Notes: a model not told the origin generated them from the letters alone. A stretch of DNA of 64,000 bases from Hyphomicrobium_A sp963724945 (GCA_963724945.1 CAVRWL010000003.1:682001-746000); one strand, 5' to 3'. Positions 55,208 through 64,000 are shown, numbered from the stretch's first letter. A program made the numbers and translations.

Positions 55208-55661
55208 ACCGATCGATGAGCTTGCGGTTCTCCAGCTCTGAGCGCGCCTCCTCAAGCTCGCGCGCCATGCGCGAGAAGGCGTTAAATCGGCTGATTGCCA
55301 TGTCGAGGATCGGCTTGACCCGCTCGCGCTTCAAGCCGTCCACCACCTAGGCTGACACGCCGGCGTCGATGGCGGCCTCGGTCGCCGCCTGGTCTGAGCG
55401 GTCGACGAACATGGCGAGCGGGCGCTGCACCGCGCGCGTCAGCTGGAACATGCTCTCCAGCATGTCGCGGTTGGGATTCTCCAGATCGATAAAGATCACG
55501 TCTGGCTCGATCTCGGCGATGCGTCGCGCGATGCCGGTCACGCCATGGATGATCGTCAAGTTCTCATAGCCGGCCTCACGTAGACCGGCCTCTATAACCG
55601 AGGCTCGCAGCCGGTTTTCGTCGATGATGACGATGGAGAGAGTGGTCGGCTGGGCCGGCAT
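55208..55661 (-). pseudogene. NasT/AmiR-type ANTAR response regulator, nonsense-mutated and truncated
   Basis: Receiver domain: LSIVIIDENRLRASVIEAGL, EIEPDVIFIDLENPNRDMLE and PLAMFVDRSDQAATEAAIDA. An in-frame TAG at 55347-55349 replaces the Tyr of GVSAYVVDGLK. The same frame continues VVDGLKRERVKPILDMAISR and LEEARSELENRKLIDR, then loses homology at about 55208 where the ANTAR RNA-binding helices should be. Family members respond to nitrate/nitrite and act as antiterminators of nas genes. It is non-functional here. Confidence 0.85.
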
Positions 55662-55926
55662 ACGTTCACTTGTGGTCAAGGGTCGCCGATCTGAAAAGCG
55701 AGGCGCTTTACCACACCAGCCATCGCCAGGGAAACAGCGGCCGTCCCATCATCAAGGCCCGCTCCTGACCCGAGGCGGAGATTGAAAGCTCCTCTGTCGC
55801 TAGTAGACAACTCTTGGCACCGAGCATGATGGCCTCGATCAGGCTGTGCTTCAGGTAATGTAAAGATCCGGTTGGCGGAACCGATACACCATGGGGCCCG
55901 CCTCCGCCGGATGAACCAGCCCCGCC

Positions 55927-56373
55927 TCAGAGTTCGACCAAATAGCTCGTGCCGAAACCTGATGAGTAGTCGATCAGGGAGATGACCGTGGGCGTAACCG
56001 AGAAGACGGCGAGCTGTCCGGGATCGTGCGGCACGAATCTTTTCGACTGCGGGATCGCGCGAAAGAGGAGCAGAGACAGCTTCTCCGCAGCGTCCTTTTC
56101 GAGGATCCGTTTAGCGAGACCTGCCATGGATAGCCCGGAGAGCTTGTAGAAGTCCTCCGTTTGGCTGGCGATCGCAACCGAGACCCTGTTGTTCAACTTG
56201 ATATTGGCCACCTTTTGCGACACCGCGTCGGTCGCGAAGTACAAGGTGAGTTCGTCAGCTATATAGTTGACGATCGTGGCCTGCGGATAGCCATCGGGAC
56301 GAATGGTGGCGAGCGTCATCAGGTGCTGCGACTGGAGCACATCGAGAATCTTCGCTCTTACTGCCGTGTCCAT
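55927..56373 (-). CDS. Pyridoxamine 5'-phosphate oxidase-family flavin protein
   Basis: 148 aa. The split-barrel pattern is present: QSQHLMTLATIRPDGYPQAT, YFATDAVSQKVANIKLNNRV and the C-terminal IDYSSGFGTSYLVEL. Such proteins bind FMN, F420 or heme, and the pocket cannot be told by eye. It lies next to the NO/N2O cluster, and some members bind NO-related ligands, but this is inference. Confidence 0.85.
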   Translation of the reverse strand: MDTAVRAKILDVLQSQHLMTLATIRPDGYPQATIVNYIADELTLYFATDAVSQKVANIKLNNRVSVAIASQTEDFYKLSGLSMAGLAKRILEKDAAEKLSLLLFRAIPQSKRFVPHDPGQLAVFSVTPTVISLIDYSSGFGTSYLVEL

Positions 56374-56503
56374 CGCATGTTTTCCACACCGGACTCAGGA
56401 TAGCGTGACGCTTTTCGGAAATCCAAACCAGCCGCGACTGCGTGCGCCCGATACTTCCGAAAAGCATTCGGTCCGCCGATGCCTCCACTGCAAGCGTGTG
56501 GAC

Positions 56504-57760
56504 TCAAGCTGCCGCAGCAGATGACGTTTTCGTGTGGACGCGCGGCGTGGTCAGGATCGGCGCGTAGACGACGACGAAAAGCCCAAAAGCTGCGATCCAA
56601 GCCAGAGCTGCGCCGATCAGCAGCGCAGCATAGAGCTGGGAGCCGACAAGCGCGCCTGCAACGCGCAACAGAGCTGCAAGTGTAATGAGCGCGTACGCCC
56701 AAACGATAAGCGGCGGTGCGGTGAGGGGGCGGCCAGTATGTCCCAGGGAAGCCCGGCTCATCACGGCTAAAATCATTGTTGCAATCGCCCCGGCCCCCAA
56801 CGCGTGCAAGGCGGCAACCATCGGTATGCGCGTCGTGACCGTGGCCAGTGTCGTAAGCAAGAGCCCCATGACGAGCCACGCATACCCCAGGTGCAGGATC
56901 CAGACGATCGGCGCGCGCCACGTCGTCCAGCCCCGCCAGAGGAAAAGTCGCGCCCCATTGAGAAGAGTGGCCACCAATGCTACTCCCCCCTCAACGGCGC
57001 GCGGCGCGGGCACAAACAGGATAAGCGCCAACAGCGCAATCGATGCTATCGACGCGACATCGAGCCAGGCAATGCGCCGCGGCATGGGCACCGCACCGAG
57101 ATTGAGATGAATCCAGTTGTGGCTGAATGCAGGGATAATGCGGCCACCAATGATCGAGACCATGAGCACAACCAGCATCAACGCAAATCGCATGATGCTC
57201 AGATCGTCCGCCGCGATGATGCCGCTGGCGGCGAGGTGATAGGCAACATTGGCCACAGTGAAGGCTGCAATGATGAGGAGGAACAGGAGGTTGCGCGGCG
57301 CCGGCCGGGTGAAAAGCTGTACGGTGGCAAAGCCGCCAAGCATCGGGAGAAAAGCAATATCGACGACCGCGACCAGCACTGGCCCCAGAAGACCTGACAC
57401 CGCCATTGCTACGCGCCCGGCCAGCCAAACTATGAACAGCACCGCGAGAGGTAAGCCGGAGAGAGGCAGTGCCCCGGTCCAGTTTGGGATGGCCGTCAAC
57501 AAGAAGCCTGCAATGGCGGCCACGGCGAAACCAAAGACCATCTCGTGGGCGTGCCAGGCGAACGGCGAGCCGACGATGGGCAAAGACCACGGCACCCCCC
57601 AAGAAAGTTGAGCACCCAGCCACGCGAGCCAAATGGCCATGATCACGATCGCGTAAATGGCTGCGCCCAGAAAGAAGGGCCGGAAGCCGTAGGAGAAGAG
57701 CGCGTCCAGGCTCGCTCCCTGATGGCGGGAGCCGGTGCTGGCAATATAGGTTTGCGCCAT
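56504..57760 (-). CDS. nnrS: NnrS family heme-copper membrane protein
   Basis: 418 aa from the ATG at 57760 (GGAGAG upstream). About 12 membrane helices. Conserved histidines and motifs: FSYGFRPFFLGAAIYAIV, WHAHEMVFGFAVAAIAGFLL by position, GRIIPAFSHNW, HALGAGAIATMILAVMSRAS and GHTGRPL. NnrS relieves nitric oxide stress and is usually controlled by NO-responsive Fnr-type regulators. A site of that type lies 62 bases upstream. Confidence 0.95.
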   Translation of the reverse strand: MAQTYIASTGSRHQGASLDALFSYGFRPFFLGAAIYAIVIMAIWLAWLGAQLSWGVPWSLPIVGSPFAWHAHEMVFGFAVAAIAGFLLTAIPNWTGALPLSGLPLAVLFIVWLAGRVAMAVSGLLGPVLVAVVDIAFLPMLGGFATVQLFTRPAPRNLLFLLIIAAFTVANVAYHLAASGIIAADDLSIMRFALMLVVLMVSIIGGRIIPAFSHNWIHLNLGAVPMPRRIAWLDVASIASIALLALILFVPAPRAVEGGVALVATLLNGARLFLWRGWTTWRAPIVWILHLGYAWLVMGLLLTTLATVTTRIPMVAALHALGAGAIATMILAVMSRASLGHTGRPLTAPPLIVWAYALITLAALLRVAGALVGSQLYAALLIGAALAWIAAFGLFVVVYAPILTTPRVHTKTSSAAAA

Positions 57761-57821
57761 GGCCACTCTCCAGCGCATCGATCGGATGCAGCCATGCTAC
57801 GCCGCGCCTGCGCGAGAGCTC

Positions 57822-57835
57822 CTAACCAAGATCAA
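57822..57835 (-). promoter_or_regulatory. Putative NnrR/FNR-type site upstream of nnrS
   Basis: On the minus strand it reads TTGATCTTGGTTAG, close to the TTGAT-N4-ATCAA class. It shares TTGA-C-GGTTA with the site upstream of nosR (58721-58734). It lies 62 bases before the nnrS start. Confidence 0.5.
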
Positions 57836-57887
57836 GCGTTCATGCGCTCGCTCAAGCCTGTCGGTGGCTCAGTTCGATGCAGGCGCC

Positions 57888-58586
57888 CTAGAAGCCATCC
57901 TCGCCAAGGTCCCTCAATTCGACGAAACGCACCAGAAGATCCACGTCAACGATCGATACGTGCTCGCGCTCGACGGTGACGCCGAGCGGCCTCAGCTTGG
58001 CCAGCGCACGCGACAGACTTTCGGGCTTCATCCCGAGGCGTCCCGCGATGAGCGCCTTTTCGTAGGGGAGCTCGATAGAGCACGTGCCTTCGCGCACGGG
58101 ACAGAGCTTGATGAGGAAATCGGCGATGCGCTGAGGGGCGGACAATATCTTGATCTGCTCGATCTGCTCGACGAGGAACTTCAAATGATGAGATGCCGAC
58201 GCCAGCATTGAGAAAGCCAGGTCCGGCTGCTCGCGGATGCGTCGGCGCAATAGTTCCCCGTCGATGAGGACAAGCCGCGCCGTCGTGGCAACCTCTGCGC
58301 TCACCGGATAGCGGCCGCCCATAAAAATGGCGGCCTCGGCGAAGCTTTCGCCGCGGCAAAAGACGCCGACGACCGCCTCACTGCCGTCCTGCGTGGTGCG
58401 GTAAAGCTTCACCCAGCCGTCGAGCACCACGAAGAAGGACGTCGCAGGATCGCCCTGCTGGAAGAGCACCGTCCCCTTCTCGTAGACCCGCACCGCTTGA
58501 TTGCCGACGAGCGACTGCGCAACGTCTTGCGGCATCGCACCGAAAAGAGGCGTCGAGCGCACGATTTGCCAGTCGCTTTGGTCCAT
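57888..58586 (-). CDS. Crp/Fnr family regulator, NnrR/Dnr type
   Basis: 232 aa from the ATG at 58586; a GTG at 58610 adds eight residues. The cNMP-like domain has EKGTVLFQQGDPATSFFVVL and FCRGESFAEAAIFMGGRYPV. The winged helix has LPYEKALIAGRLGMKPESLS, RALAKLRPLGV, with the E-SxxR recognition set for TTGA half-sites. The N-terminal cysteine cluster of oxygen-sensing FNR is absent, so it resembles heme/NO-sensing Dnr/NnrR. It is transcribed with nnrS and divergently from nosR. It is the likely controller of both. Confidence 0.9.
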   Translation of the reverse strand: MDQSDWQIVRSTPLFGAMPQDVAQSLVGNQAVRVYEKGTVLFQQGDPATSFFVVLDGWVKLYRTTQDGSEAVVGVFCRGESFAEAAIFMGGRYPVSAEVATTARLVLIDGELLRRRIREQPDLAFSMLASASHHLKFLVEQIEQIKILSAPQRIADFLIKLCPVREGTCSIELPYEKALIAGRLGMKPESLSRALAKLRPLGVTVEREHVSIVDVDLLVRFVELRDLGEDGF

Positions 58587-58720
58587 TGGCCTGAGCAATC
58601 TCTCCGGCACCTACCGTGCCGGCATGTGCGCCGCGTGCTGACATCCTACTTTGCTGGGGATTTGTGCGGCAAGAGCACGGCGAGCTTGCCGCAGTTGTCG
58701 CAACCCTGCGAGCACATCGG

Positions 58721-58734
58721 TTGACCGCGGTTAA
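58721..58734 (+). promoter_or_regulatory. Putative NnrR/FNR-type site upstream of nosR
   Basis: TTGACCGCGGTTAA is a near-palindrome of the TTGAC-N4-GTTAA type. It lies 76 bases before the nosR start and within the divergent promoter region shared with the regulator gene. Confidence 0.55.
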
Positions 58735-58810
58735 GAGGCGACGGGGCCACCGCGTGTAGCCTTCAAATAGCGCATTGCATTGCATGCGGCTCTCGTGCGG
58801 GAGGTCGAGC

Positions 58811-61018
58811 GTGCCGATTGTTGCAATTCCCTACTCATCGCCCCAAGCAGCCGAAGTGGGCCGACGCCTCATGCTTCGTGCGATCGCGCTAGCAGGCAGC
58901 CTGCTGATTGCACTCTCTGCTCATGCGGCGAGCTTTGGCGTCTACAAGGCCGACGCCACGCCGGCTGACGTCTTTCCAGGCGCGGATCGCTTCGGCCCGA
59001 TGGAGGGTTCACCGCCTGCTGCAGCCGCCTACAAGAACGGGAAGATTGCAGGCTACGTCTTTGAGACCAGTGACATCGGCTACTCGGGAAAACCAATAAA
59101 AATCCTGGTAGGCCTCGATATTAAGGGCACGATCACGGGTGCCAAAGTGACAGAGCACCACGAGCCTATCCTGCTGATCGGCATACCGCAGGAAAGGCTC
59201 TTTGAGTTCGTGGGCCGCTACGTCGGTCGCAACGTCATCGAAATCACCAAACAAGGGAAAGACGGCGCGGTCGATATCATAAGCGGGGCGACCGTTACGG
59301 CTGTCGTCATCAACGATGCGCTTCCGCGCCACGCGTTGGAAGTTGCCAAGTCACGCGGCATCGCCGGGTTCAAGGCTCCATTGCGAGTGGCCGCAGCCCC
59401 GGCCTCACAAATTGTCACGGTCCTCGCCGATATCCCCTTCGAGGCTCTCGACTGGCCCGCCTTGCTTGGCGACGGCTCGGTCCGGCGGCTCCACCTTTCG
59501 AACGCTGAGGCCAACGCCGCCTTCAAGAAGATCGGCGTTGGCAGCCCGGAGCCCTACGCGCGAGCCGGGAATCCCGCGGATGACTTCATCGATCTCTATC
59601 TGGCGCTTTTCAGCGTCGAGACGATTGGGCGTTCTCTGTTCAGCCCCCAGGATTATGCGGCCGCGTCGTCGTGGCTTGAGCCGGGACAAACGGCAATCGT
59701 TGTGGCGGCAAATGGGGACTACAGCTTCCGCGGCTCCGCATTTGTGCGTGGCGGCATCTTCGACAGACTTCAATTGGTCCAGAGCGACGTAACAATTCTC
59801 TTCAGGGACAAGGATTACCGCCGTCTCGATCATTTCAGCGCACCGGGCGCGCCTGAGTTCAAGGAGGTCGCGCTTTTTCGCATTCCGAAAACGGTGAAGT
59901 TCGATCCGGCGCAGCCCTTTCGCCTCGAGCTGCTCGCGCAACGCCCCGTCGGTCCGATCAAGAAGGCCTATACGAGCTTCTCGCTCCCCTACCAGCTGCC
60001 CGCGAGATTGCTCGCGACCAAAGAAGCACCTGTCCCGATCGCTTTGGCGACCGCTGCGACCGCGCCTGAAGCGGCGCCGGCCACACCACTTTGGGTCAAA
60101 ATCTGGCGTTCCCGCGTGATCGACATAGCCATCTTGGCGGTCTCGCTCTTCGTGCTGACGCTCATCTTCTTTTTCCAGGACTGGCTTGTGAAGCGGCCCG
60201 TTCTCTTCGGCCGGCTGCGCGTGGGTTTCTTGCTGTTCAGCGTCCTTTGGTTGGGCCTTTACGCCAAAGCGCAGCTCTCCGTCGTCAACGTTTTCACGTT
60301 CACGAATGCGGTTTTCAGCGGGTTCCGCTGGGACCACTTTCTGCTGGAGCCTCTCATCTTCATGCTGTGGTGCGCGACCGCGGTTTCGCTCCTCTTCTGG
60401 GGCCGCGGTGGGTTTTGTGGTTGGCTCTGCCCCTTCGGCGCCCTTCAAGAGCTTCTCAACCACGCCGCGCGCCGGCTCGGCGTGCGGCAGTACCCGGTGC
60501 CCTTCGCGTGGCACGAGCGCCTCTGGGCGCTGAAGTACATCCTCTTCCTCGGGCTTTTCGGCGTCTCGCTCGGCAACATGGCGCTGGCGGAGCAACTCGC
60601 CGAAGTGGAGCCATTCAAGACCGTCGTACTTCTTCACTTCATGCGCGAGTGGCCCTTCGTGGTCTTCGCCGTGGGACTCCTCGTTGCGGGGCTTTTCATC
60701 GAGCGCTTCTATTGCCGCTACCTATGCGTCCTTGGCGCGGCGCTCGCGATCCCCGGCCGCGGGCGCATGTTCGCCTGGCTCAAGCGGCGCAAGCAGTGCG
60801 GCTACGAATGCCAACTCTGCGCCAAGAACTGCATGGTCCAGGCGATCCATCCCTTGGGCCAGATCAATCCCAACGAGTGCCTCTACTGCATGCACTGCCA
60901 GGTCATCTACTGGGACGACCACGTCTGTCCGCCGCTCGTCATGAAGCGCGAGAGGCGAGGCAAGAAATCCGCAATGCAGAAACCAGAAACCGCGAAGGAA
61001 CTTCAGCCCGCAAGCTGA
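58811..61018 (+). CDS. nosR: Nitrous oxide reductase regulator/electron donor NosR
   Basis: 735 aa. I chose the GTG at 58811 because GGGAGG lies six bases upstream. It begins MPIVAIPYSSPQAAEVGRRL and has a signal peptide MLRAIALAGSLLIALSAHAA further on. The periplasmic FMN-binding domain carries the SGATVT flavin attachment site (nt about 59283). Six membrane helices follow in the C-terminal part. The 4Fe-4S motifs are CGWLCPFGALQE and CRYLCVLGAALA, then the ferredoxin-type CGYECQLCAKNC and CLYCMHCQVIYWDD. NosR sustains electron flow to NosZ and expression of nos genes. Confidence 0.95.
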   Translation: MPIVAIPYSSPQAAEVGRRLMLRAIALAGSLLIALSAHAASFGVYKADATPADVFPGADRFGPMEGSPPAAAAYKNGKIAGYVFETSDIGYSGKPIKILVGLDIKGTITGAKVTEHHEPILLIGIPQERLFEFVGRYVGRNVIEITKQGKDGAVDIISGATVTAVVINDALPRHALEVAKSRGIAGFKAPLRVAAAPASQIVTVLADIPFEALDWPALLGDGSVRRLHLSNAEANAAFKKIGVGSPEPYARAGNPADDFIDLYLALFSVETIGRSLFSPQDYAAASSWLEPGQTAIVVAANGDYSFRGSAFVRGGIFDRLQLVQSDVTILFRDKDYRRLDHFSAPGAPEFKEVALFRIPKTVKFDPAQPFRLELLAQRPVGPIKKAYTSFSLPYQLPARLLATKEAPVPIALATAATAPEAAPATPLWVKIWRSRVIDIAILAVSLFVLTLIFFFQDWLVKRPVLFGRLRVGFLLFSVLWLGLYAKAQLSVVNVFTFTNAVFSGFRWDHFLLEPLIFMLWCATAVSLLFWGRGGFCGWLCPFGALQELLNHAARRLGVRQYPVPFAWHERLWALKYILFLGLFGVSLGNMALAEQLAEVEPFKTVVLLHFMREWPFVVFAVGLLVAGLFIERFYCRYLCVLGAALAIPGRGRMFAWLKRRKQCGYECQLCAKNCMVQAIHPLGQINPNECLYCMHCQVIYWDDHVCPPLVMKRERRGKKSAMQKPETAKELQPAS

Positions 61019-61062
61019 TTTCGTTGCGGTCCAAACGCGCGACCCGCTCAAAGGAGAGCAAG

Positions 61063-62988
61063 ATGTCCAAGCAAAGCAAAGACGGCCTCAATAGACGCGA
61101 AGTCCTCGGCTCAGGTTTAACCGTTGCAACGATTGCCGGAACAGGAGGCCTCGCAGCAGGAGGTGCGGGCGCGCTCACGCTCGCAGGGACCCGCGCGGCG
61201 CGGGCCGACGAGGAAGAGAGCAAGGTCAACGTGCCTCCCGGTAAGCTCGACGAGTACTACGGCTTCTGGTCGGGCGGCCAATCGGGAGAGCTGCGCATCG
61301 TTGGACTTCCGTCCATGCGCGAGCTCATGCGCATTCCCGTCTTCAACCGTTGCAGCGCAACGGGTTGGGGGCGCACGAACGAGAGCTTGCGGATACTCAC
61401 GGAAGGACTAACGCCAAAGACTAAAGAGTACCTTGCCTCTATCGGCAAGAGCACCTTCGACAACGGTGACCTCCACCATCCGCGTCCCTCATACGTCGAC
61501 GGCAGGTATGACGGCCGCTACGTTTTTGTGAACGACAAGGCGAACTGCCGTGTGGCGCGCATCCGTCTCGACGTGATGAAAACGGACAAAATCACTGAGA
61601 TTCCGAATGCGCACGCGATCCATGGCCTGCGGCTGCAACGCTACCCGAAGACCGGTTATGTCTTCTGTAACGGAGAATTTCGCGTGCCGGTTCACAATGA
61701 CGGCCGCGATCTCGACGATTACAAGAAGTGGAACTCGATCTTTACGGCACTCGACAGCGACACGATGCAGATCGCCTGGCAGGTCAAGGTCAGCGGCAAC
61801 CTCGACAACAACGACGCCGACTACCACGGCAAGTACGTCGCCTCGACCTGCTATGATGCAGAGGAAGGTATAACGCTCGCCGAGATGACGGCCTGGGACA
61901 AGGACCACGTCGTCGTCTTTAATATAAAGGCCATCGAGCAGGCGATTGCCGACGGAAACTACGAGGAGGTCAACGGCGTCAAGATCGTCGACGGAACCAA
62001 GTCCTCGAAACTCAACGTCACGCGCTACATTCCTATAGCTACTAGCCCGCACGGCTGCCAAGCGGCTCCCGACGGTAAGCATCTGGTCATCTCCGGCAAG
62101 CTATCGCCGACCGTCACGATCATTGCCTGGGACAAGCTCGATGAGCTGTTCGCCGGCAAGATCAAGGAGAACGACGCCATCGTCGGCAACCTCGAGGTCG
62201 GCCTTGGTCCGCTGCACACGACGTTTGATGGACGGGGCAACTGCTATACCGCGCTGTTCATCAACTCACAGGTCGTCAAGTGGAACCTCGATGAGGCGCT
62301 GCGAGCCTACAAGGGCGAAAAGGTCAATCCGATCAAGCAGAAGATCGATATTCACTACCAGGTGGGCCACGTCAACTCGACGCTCGGTGAAACGAAGGAT
62401 GCCGATGGCAAATGGGCTGTAGCCCTTTGCAAGTTCTCGAAGGATCGCTTTCTCAACGTTGGACCGCTGAAGCCCGACAACGACCAGCTGATCGACATCT
62501 CCGGCGACAAGATGGTGCTTGTCCATGATGGCCCAGCCTTCTCTGAGCCTCACGACGCGACAATCCTGCCTGCCTCCATGCTGAAGCCCGTGGAGATCTG
62601 GAGCCGCGCCGATCCGATGTTCGCCTACGCTCGCGAATGGGCCAAAAAAGACGGCATCACGCTCGAGAGCGACAACAAAGTGATCCGCGACGGCAACAAG
62701 GTGCGGGTCTACATGACGTCGTCGGCGCCCGCGTTCGGCATTGAGCACTTCAAAGTGAAGGAAGGCGACGAGGTGACGGTCTTCGTCACCAACGTCGATG
62801 ACATCGTCGACCTGACGCACGGCTTCACGCTCGTCGGCTACGGAATCGCCATGGAGATCGGACCGCAGGCCACGGCCTCCGTGACGTTCAAGGCGGGCAA
62901 GCCGGGCGTCACCTACTATTACTGCCAGTGGTTCTGCCATGCGCTCCACATGGAGATGCAGGGGCAGATGCTGGTCGAGAAGGCCTGA
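61063..62988 (+). CDS. nosZ: Nitrous oxide reductase NosZ, clade I
   Basis: 641 aa; reduces N2O to N2 in the periplasm. The ATG at 61063 follows AAGGAGAGCAAG. A twin-arginine leader (DGLNRREVLGSG) marks clade I. The CuZ histidines are visible in GDLHHPRPSYVDG, NAHAIHGLRLQR, SPHGCQAAPDGKH, GPLHTTF, QVGHVNSTL and SEPHDATI. The CuA site is CQWFCHALHMEM at the end. The in-frame sequence upstream to 60091 lies within nosR and is not translated as NosZ. It is 44 bases after nosR. Confidence 0.97.
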   Translation: MSKQSKDGLNRREVLGSGLTVATIAGTGGLAAGGAGALTLAGTRAARADEEESKVNVPPGKLDEYYGFWSGGQSGELRIVGLPSMRELMRIPVFNRCSATGWGRTNESLRILTEGLTPKTKEYLASIGKSTFDNGDLHHPRPSYVDGRYDGRYVFVNDKANCRVARIRLDVMKTDKITEIPNAHAIHGLRLQRYPKTGYVFCNGEFRVPVHNDGRDLDDYKKWNSIFTALDSDTMQIAWQVKVSGNLDNNDADYHGKYVASTCYDAEEGITLAEMTAWDKDHVVVFNIKAIEQAIADGNYEEVNGVKIVDGTKSSKLNVTRYIPIATSPHGCQAAPDGKHLVISGKLSPTVTIIAWDKLDELFAGKIKENDAIVGNLEVGLGPLHTTFDGRGNCYTALFINSQVVKWNLDEALRAYKGEKVNPIKQKIDIHYQVGHVNSTLGETKDADGKWAVALCKFSKDRFLNVGPLKPDNDQLIDISGDKMVLVHDGPAFSEPHDATILPASMLKPVEIWSRADPMFAYAREWAKKDGITLESDNKVIRDGNKVRVYMTSSAPAFGIEHFKVKEGDEVTVFVTNVDDIVDLTHGFTLVGYGIAMEIGPQATASVTFKAGKPGVTYYYCQWFCHALHMEMQGQMLVEKA

Positions 62989-62992
62989 GGTG

Positions 62993-64000
62993 ATGGGAGG
63001 CCTTCGACCGAGCCTGGGCATTGCATTGTGCGCGCTGCTGGCGCTCGTCGCGCCAGCGGCCGCCAAAGACACGCGGGTCCTCGCGGGGGCCGACGGGCTT
63101 CGACAAGCCATTGCCGCCGCGCAGGAAGGCGATCGGCTCCTCGTCCCGGCTGGGAACTATGAAGGGCCCATCGTCATCAGCAAGCCGCTTTCAATTAAAG
63201 CGGCAAACGGCGCTGTGATCGATAACCACGGGCTCGGCACGGTCCTCAAGATCCTCGCGCCGGATGTGACGGTGCGCGGCCTCACGCTGCGCGGCTCGGG
63301 GGTTCGTGGGGAGGATTTCGATAGCGGCATCTATATCGAAAAGGGTGCCGATCGGCCCGTTATCGAAGGCAACAAGGTTGAGGGCAACCTGTTCGGCATC
63401 GTGCTTCATGGCTGCAATGATGCTGTGGTGCGCAACAACGAGATCGCCAACCGCAACGATCTTTGGCTCAACGACCGCGGCAACGGCATTCACGTCTGGA
63501 ACAACTCTGGGTCTTTGATCGAGGGGAACCACGTCAAAGGCGGCCGCGACGGCATCTTCATCGAGGTCAGCCACGAGAACATCATTCGCGGCAACCGCTT
63601 CGAGCACCTGCGCTTCGCCATCCACTACATGTACGCGAACCGCAATGAGGTAACCGACAACGTGTCGATCCGCAATCACGTCGGATTGGCCCTCATGTAT
63701 TCCGATCACATTCGCGTCTTGCGAAACGTTTCCATTGCCGACCTCGAGCACGGCCTGATGCTGCACACGACGCATCATTCCGAGGTCGCGGACAACTACA
63801 TCTATGGCACCGGGGAAAAGTGCCTCTTCATCTACACCTCTGTCGCCAACGACATCCACGACAACCGGCTGGAGCGGTGCGGCATCGGCGTGCATTTTAC
63901 CGGCGGATCGGAGCGCAACATCTTCTACGGCAATAGCTTCGTCGGCAATGAGACGCAGGTGAAGTACACCGGCCTCAAGCTCTACGAATGGTCGAAGGAT
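62993..64000 (+). CDS. nosD: NosD periplasmic copper-maturation protein, N-terminal part (runs off the window)
   Basis: ATG at 62993, five bases after the nosZ stop, with GAGG upstream. A signal peptide (MGGLRPSLGIALCALLALVA) precedes a parallel beta-helix built of repeats: VLHGCNDAVVRNNEIANRND, GNGIHVWNNSGSLIEGNHVK, GGRDGIFIEVSHENIIRGNR and FEHLRFAIHYMYANRNEVTD. NosD helps insert the CuZ cluster with NosF and NosY. 336 residues are visible, and the frame stays open to the window end. Confidence 0.95.
   Translation, partial: MGGLRPSLGIALCALLALVAPAAAKDTRVLAGADGLRQAIAAAQEGDRLLVPAGNYEGPIVISKPLSIKAANGAVIDNHGLGTVLKILAPDVTVRGLTLRGSGVRGEDFDSGIYIEKGADRPVIEGNKVEGNLFGIVLHGCNDAVVRNNEIANRNDLWLNDRGNGIHVWNNSGSLIEGNHVKGGRDGIFIEVSHENIIRGNRFEHLRFAIHYMYANRNEVTDNVSIRNHVGLALMYSDHIRVLRNVSIADLEHGLMLHTTHHSEVADNYIYGTGEKCLFIYTSVANDIHDNRLERCGIGVHFTGGSERNIFYGNSFVGNETQVKYTGLKLYEWSKD

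Noticed and set aside
32240..56000. A second att copy of the tRNA-Arg 3' end inside the window
   Set aside because: I looked for GTTCGAATC-containing direct repeats and saw none, so the far end of the island is not defined here.
60091..61062. In-frame extension of nosZ upstream through nosR
   Set aside because: The extension lies out of frame within nosR coding sequence. The ATG at 61063 has a strong ribosome site and begins a twin-arginine leader.

Overview
The window is a GC-rich chromosomal segment from an alphaproteobacterium, most likely of the order Hyphomicrobiales (Rhizobiales). The main evidence is the gene order priA...atpHAGDC, paired Nudix genes, ctpA, an EnvC-like hydrolase activator, argB, a Clp-N protein, engB, yidC, rnpA and rpmH. 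A Rhizobiales-type intergenic palindrome and an order-typical 4Fe-4S/molybdenum and nos gene content agree with this. No species can be named from the sequence alone.

Region 1 (1-32 kb) is conserved core. It holds the end of priA, two small secreted proteins and the F1 ATP synthase operon. The atp operon carries an extra zinc-ribbon gene and two large palindromes between atpD and atpC. It is followed by two tandem RppH-type Nudix hydrolases, the envelope genes envC-like/ctpA, a cobalamin adenosyltransferase and a rhomboid protease. Next come etfBA-hbd (electron transfer flavoprotein plus 3-hydroxyacyl-CoA dehydrogenase), a GST, and an ArsR/SRPBCC pair. A SigK-RskA-fasciclin stress module, HAD-argB, the Clp-N protein, engB, yidC-rnpA-rpmH, and a TVP38/disulfide-reductase/histidine-kinase run complete the region.

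Region 2 (32.2-56 kb) begins at a tRNA-Arg(ACG) that abuts the 3' end of a truncated large serine recombinase. It reads as an old, decaying genomic island. Small secreted or hypothetical genes alternate with gene fragments: a transposase-like zinc ribbon, an SRPBCC remnant, a NasT/ANTAR regulator with an internal stop and lost C-terminus, and two copies of one gene's tail. Between them lie apparently functional genes: an OmpA protein with a long coiled coil, a cytochrome b561-type protein, a molybdopterin oxidoreductase (frameshifted), nitronate monooxygenase, MarR, a ClC channel with CBS domains, an ECF sigma/DUF4142/cupredoxin/folE run, and a PAS-GGDEF-EAL protein (frameshifted). A near-identical 38-base C-rich sequence follows two neighbouring genes.

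Region 3 (55.9-64 kb) is a nitric/nitrous oxide respiration cluster. nnrS and a Crp/Fnr (NnrR/Dnr-type) regulator lie on the minus strand. Divergent from them are nosR, nosZ (clade I, TAT-exported) and the start of nosD. Two similar FNR/NnrR-type sites lie upstream of nnrS and nosR, which suggests that the neighbouring regulator controls both.

Single-base frameshifts occur in atpA, atpD, the molybdopterin oxidoreductase and the GGDEF-EAL gene, and a likely 10-base repeat loss occurs in the fasciclin gene. Because two of the genes are essential, some of these are probably base-calling or assembly errors, so the pseudogene calls should be read with that in mind.
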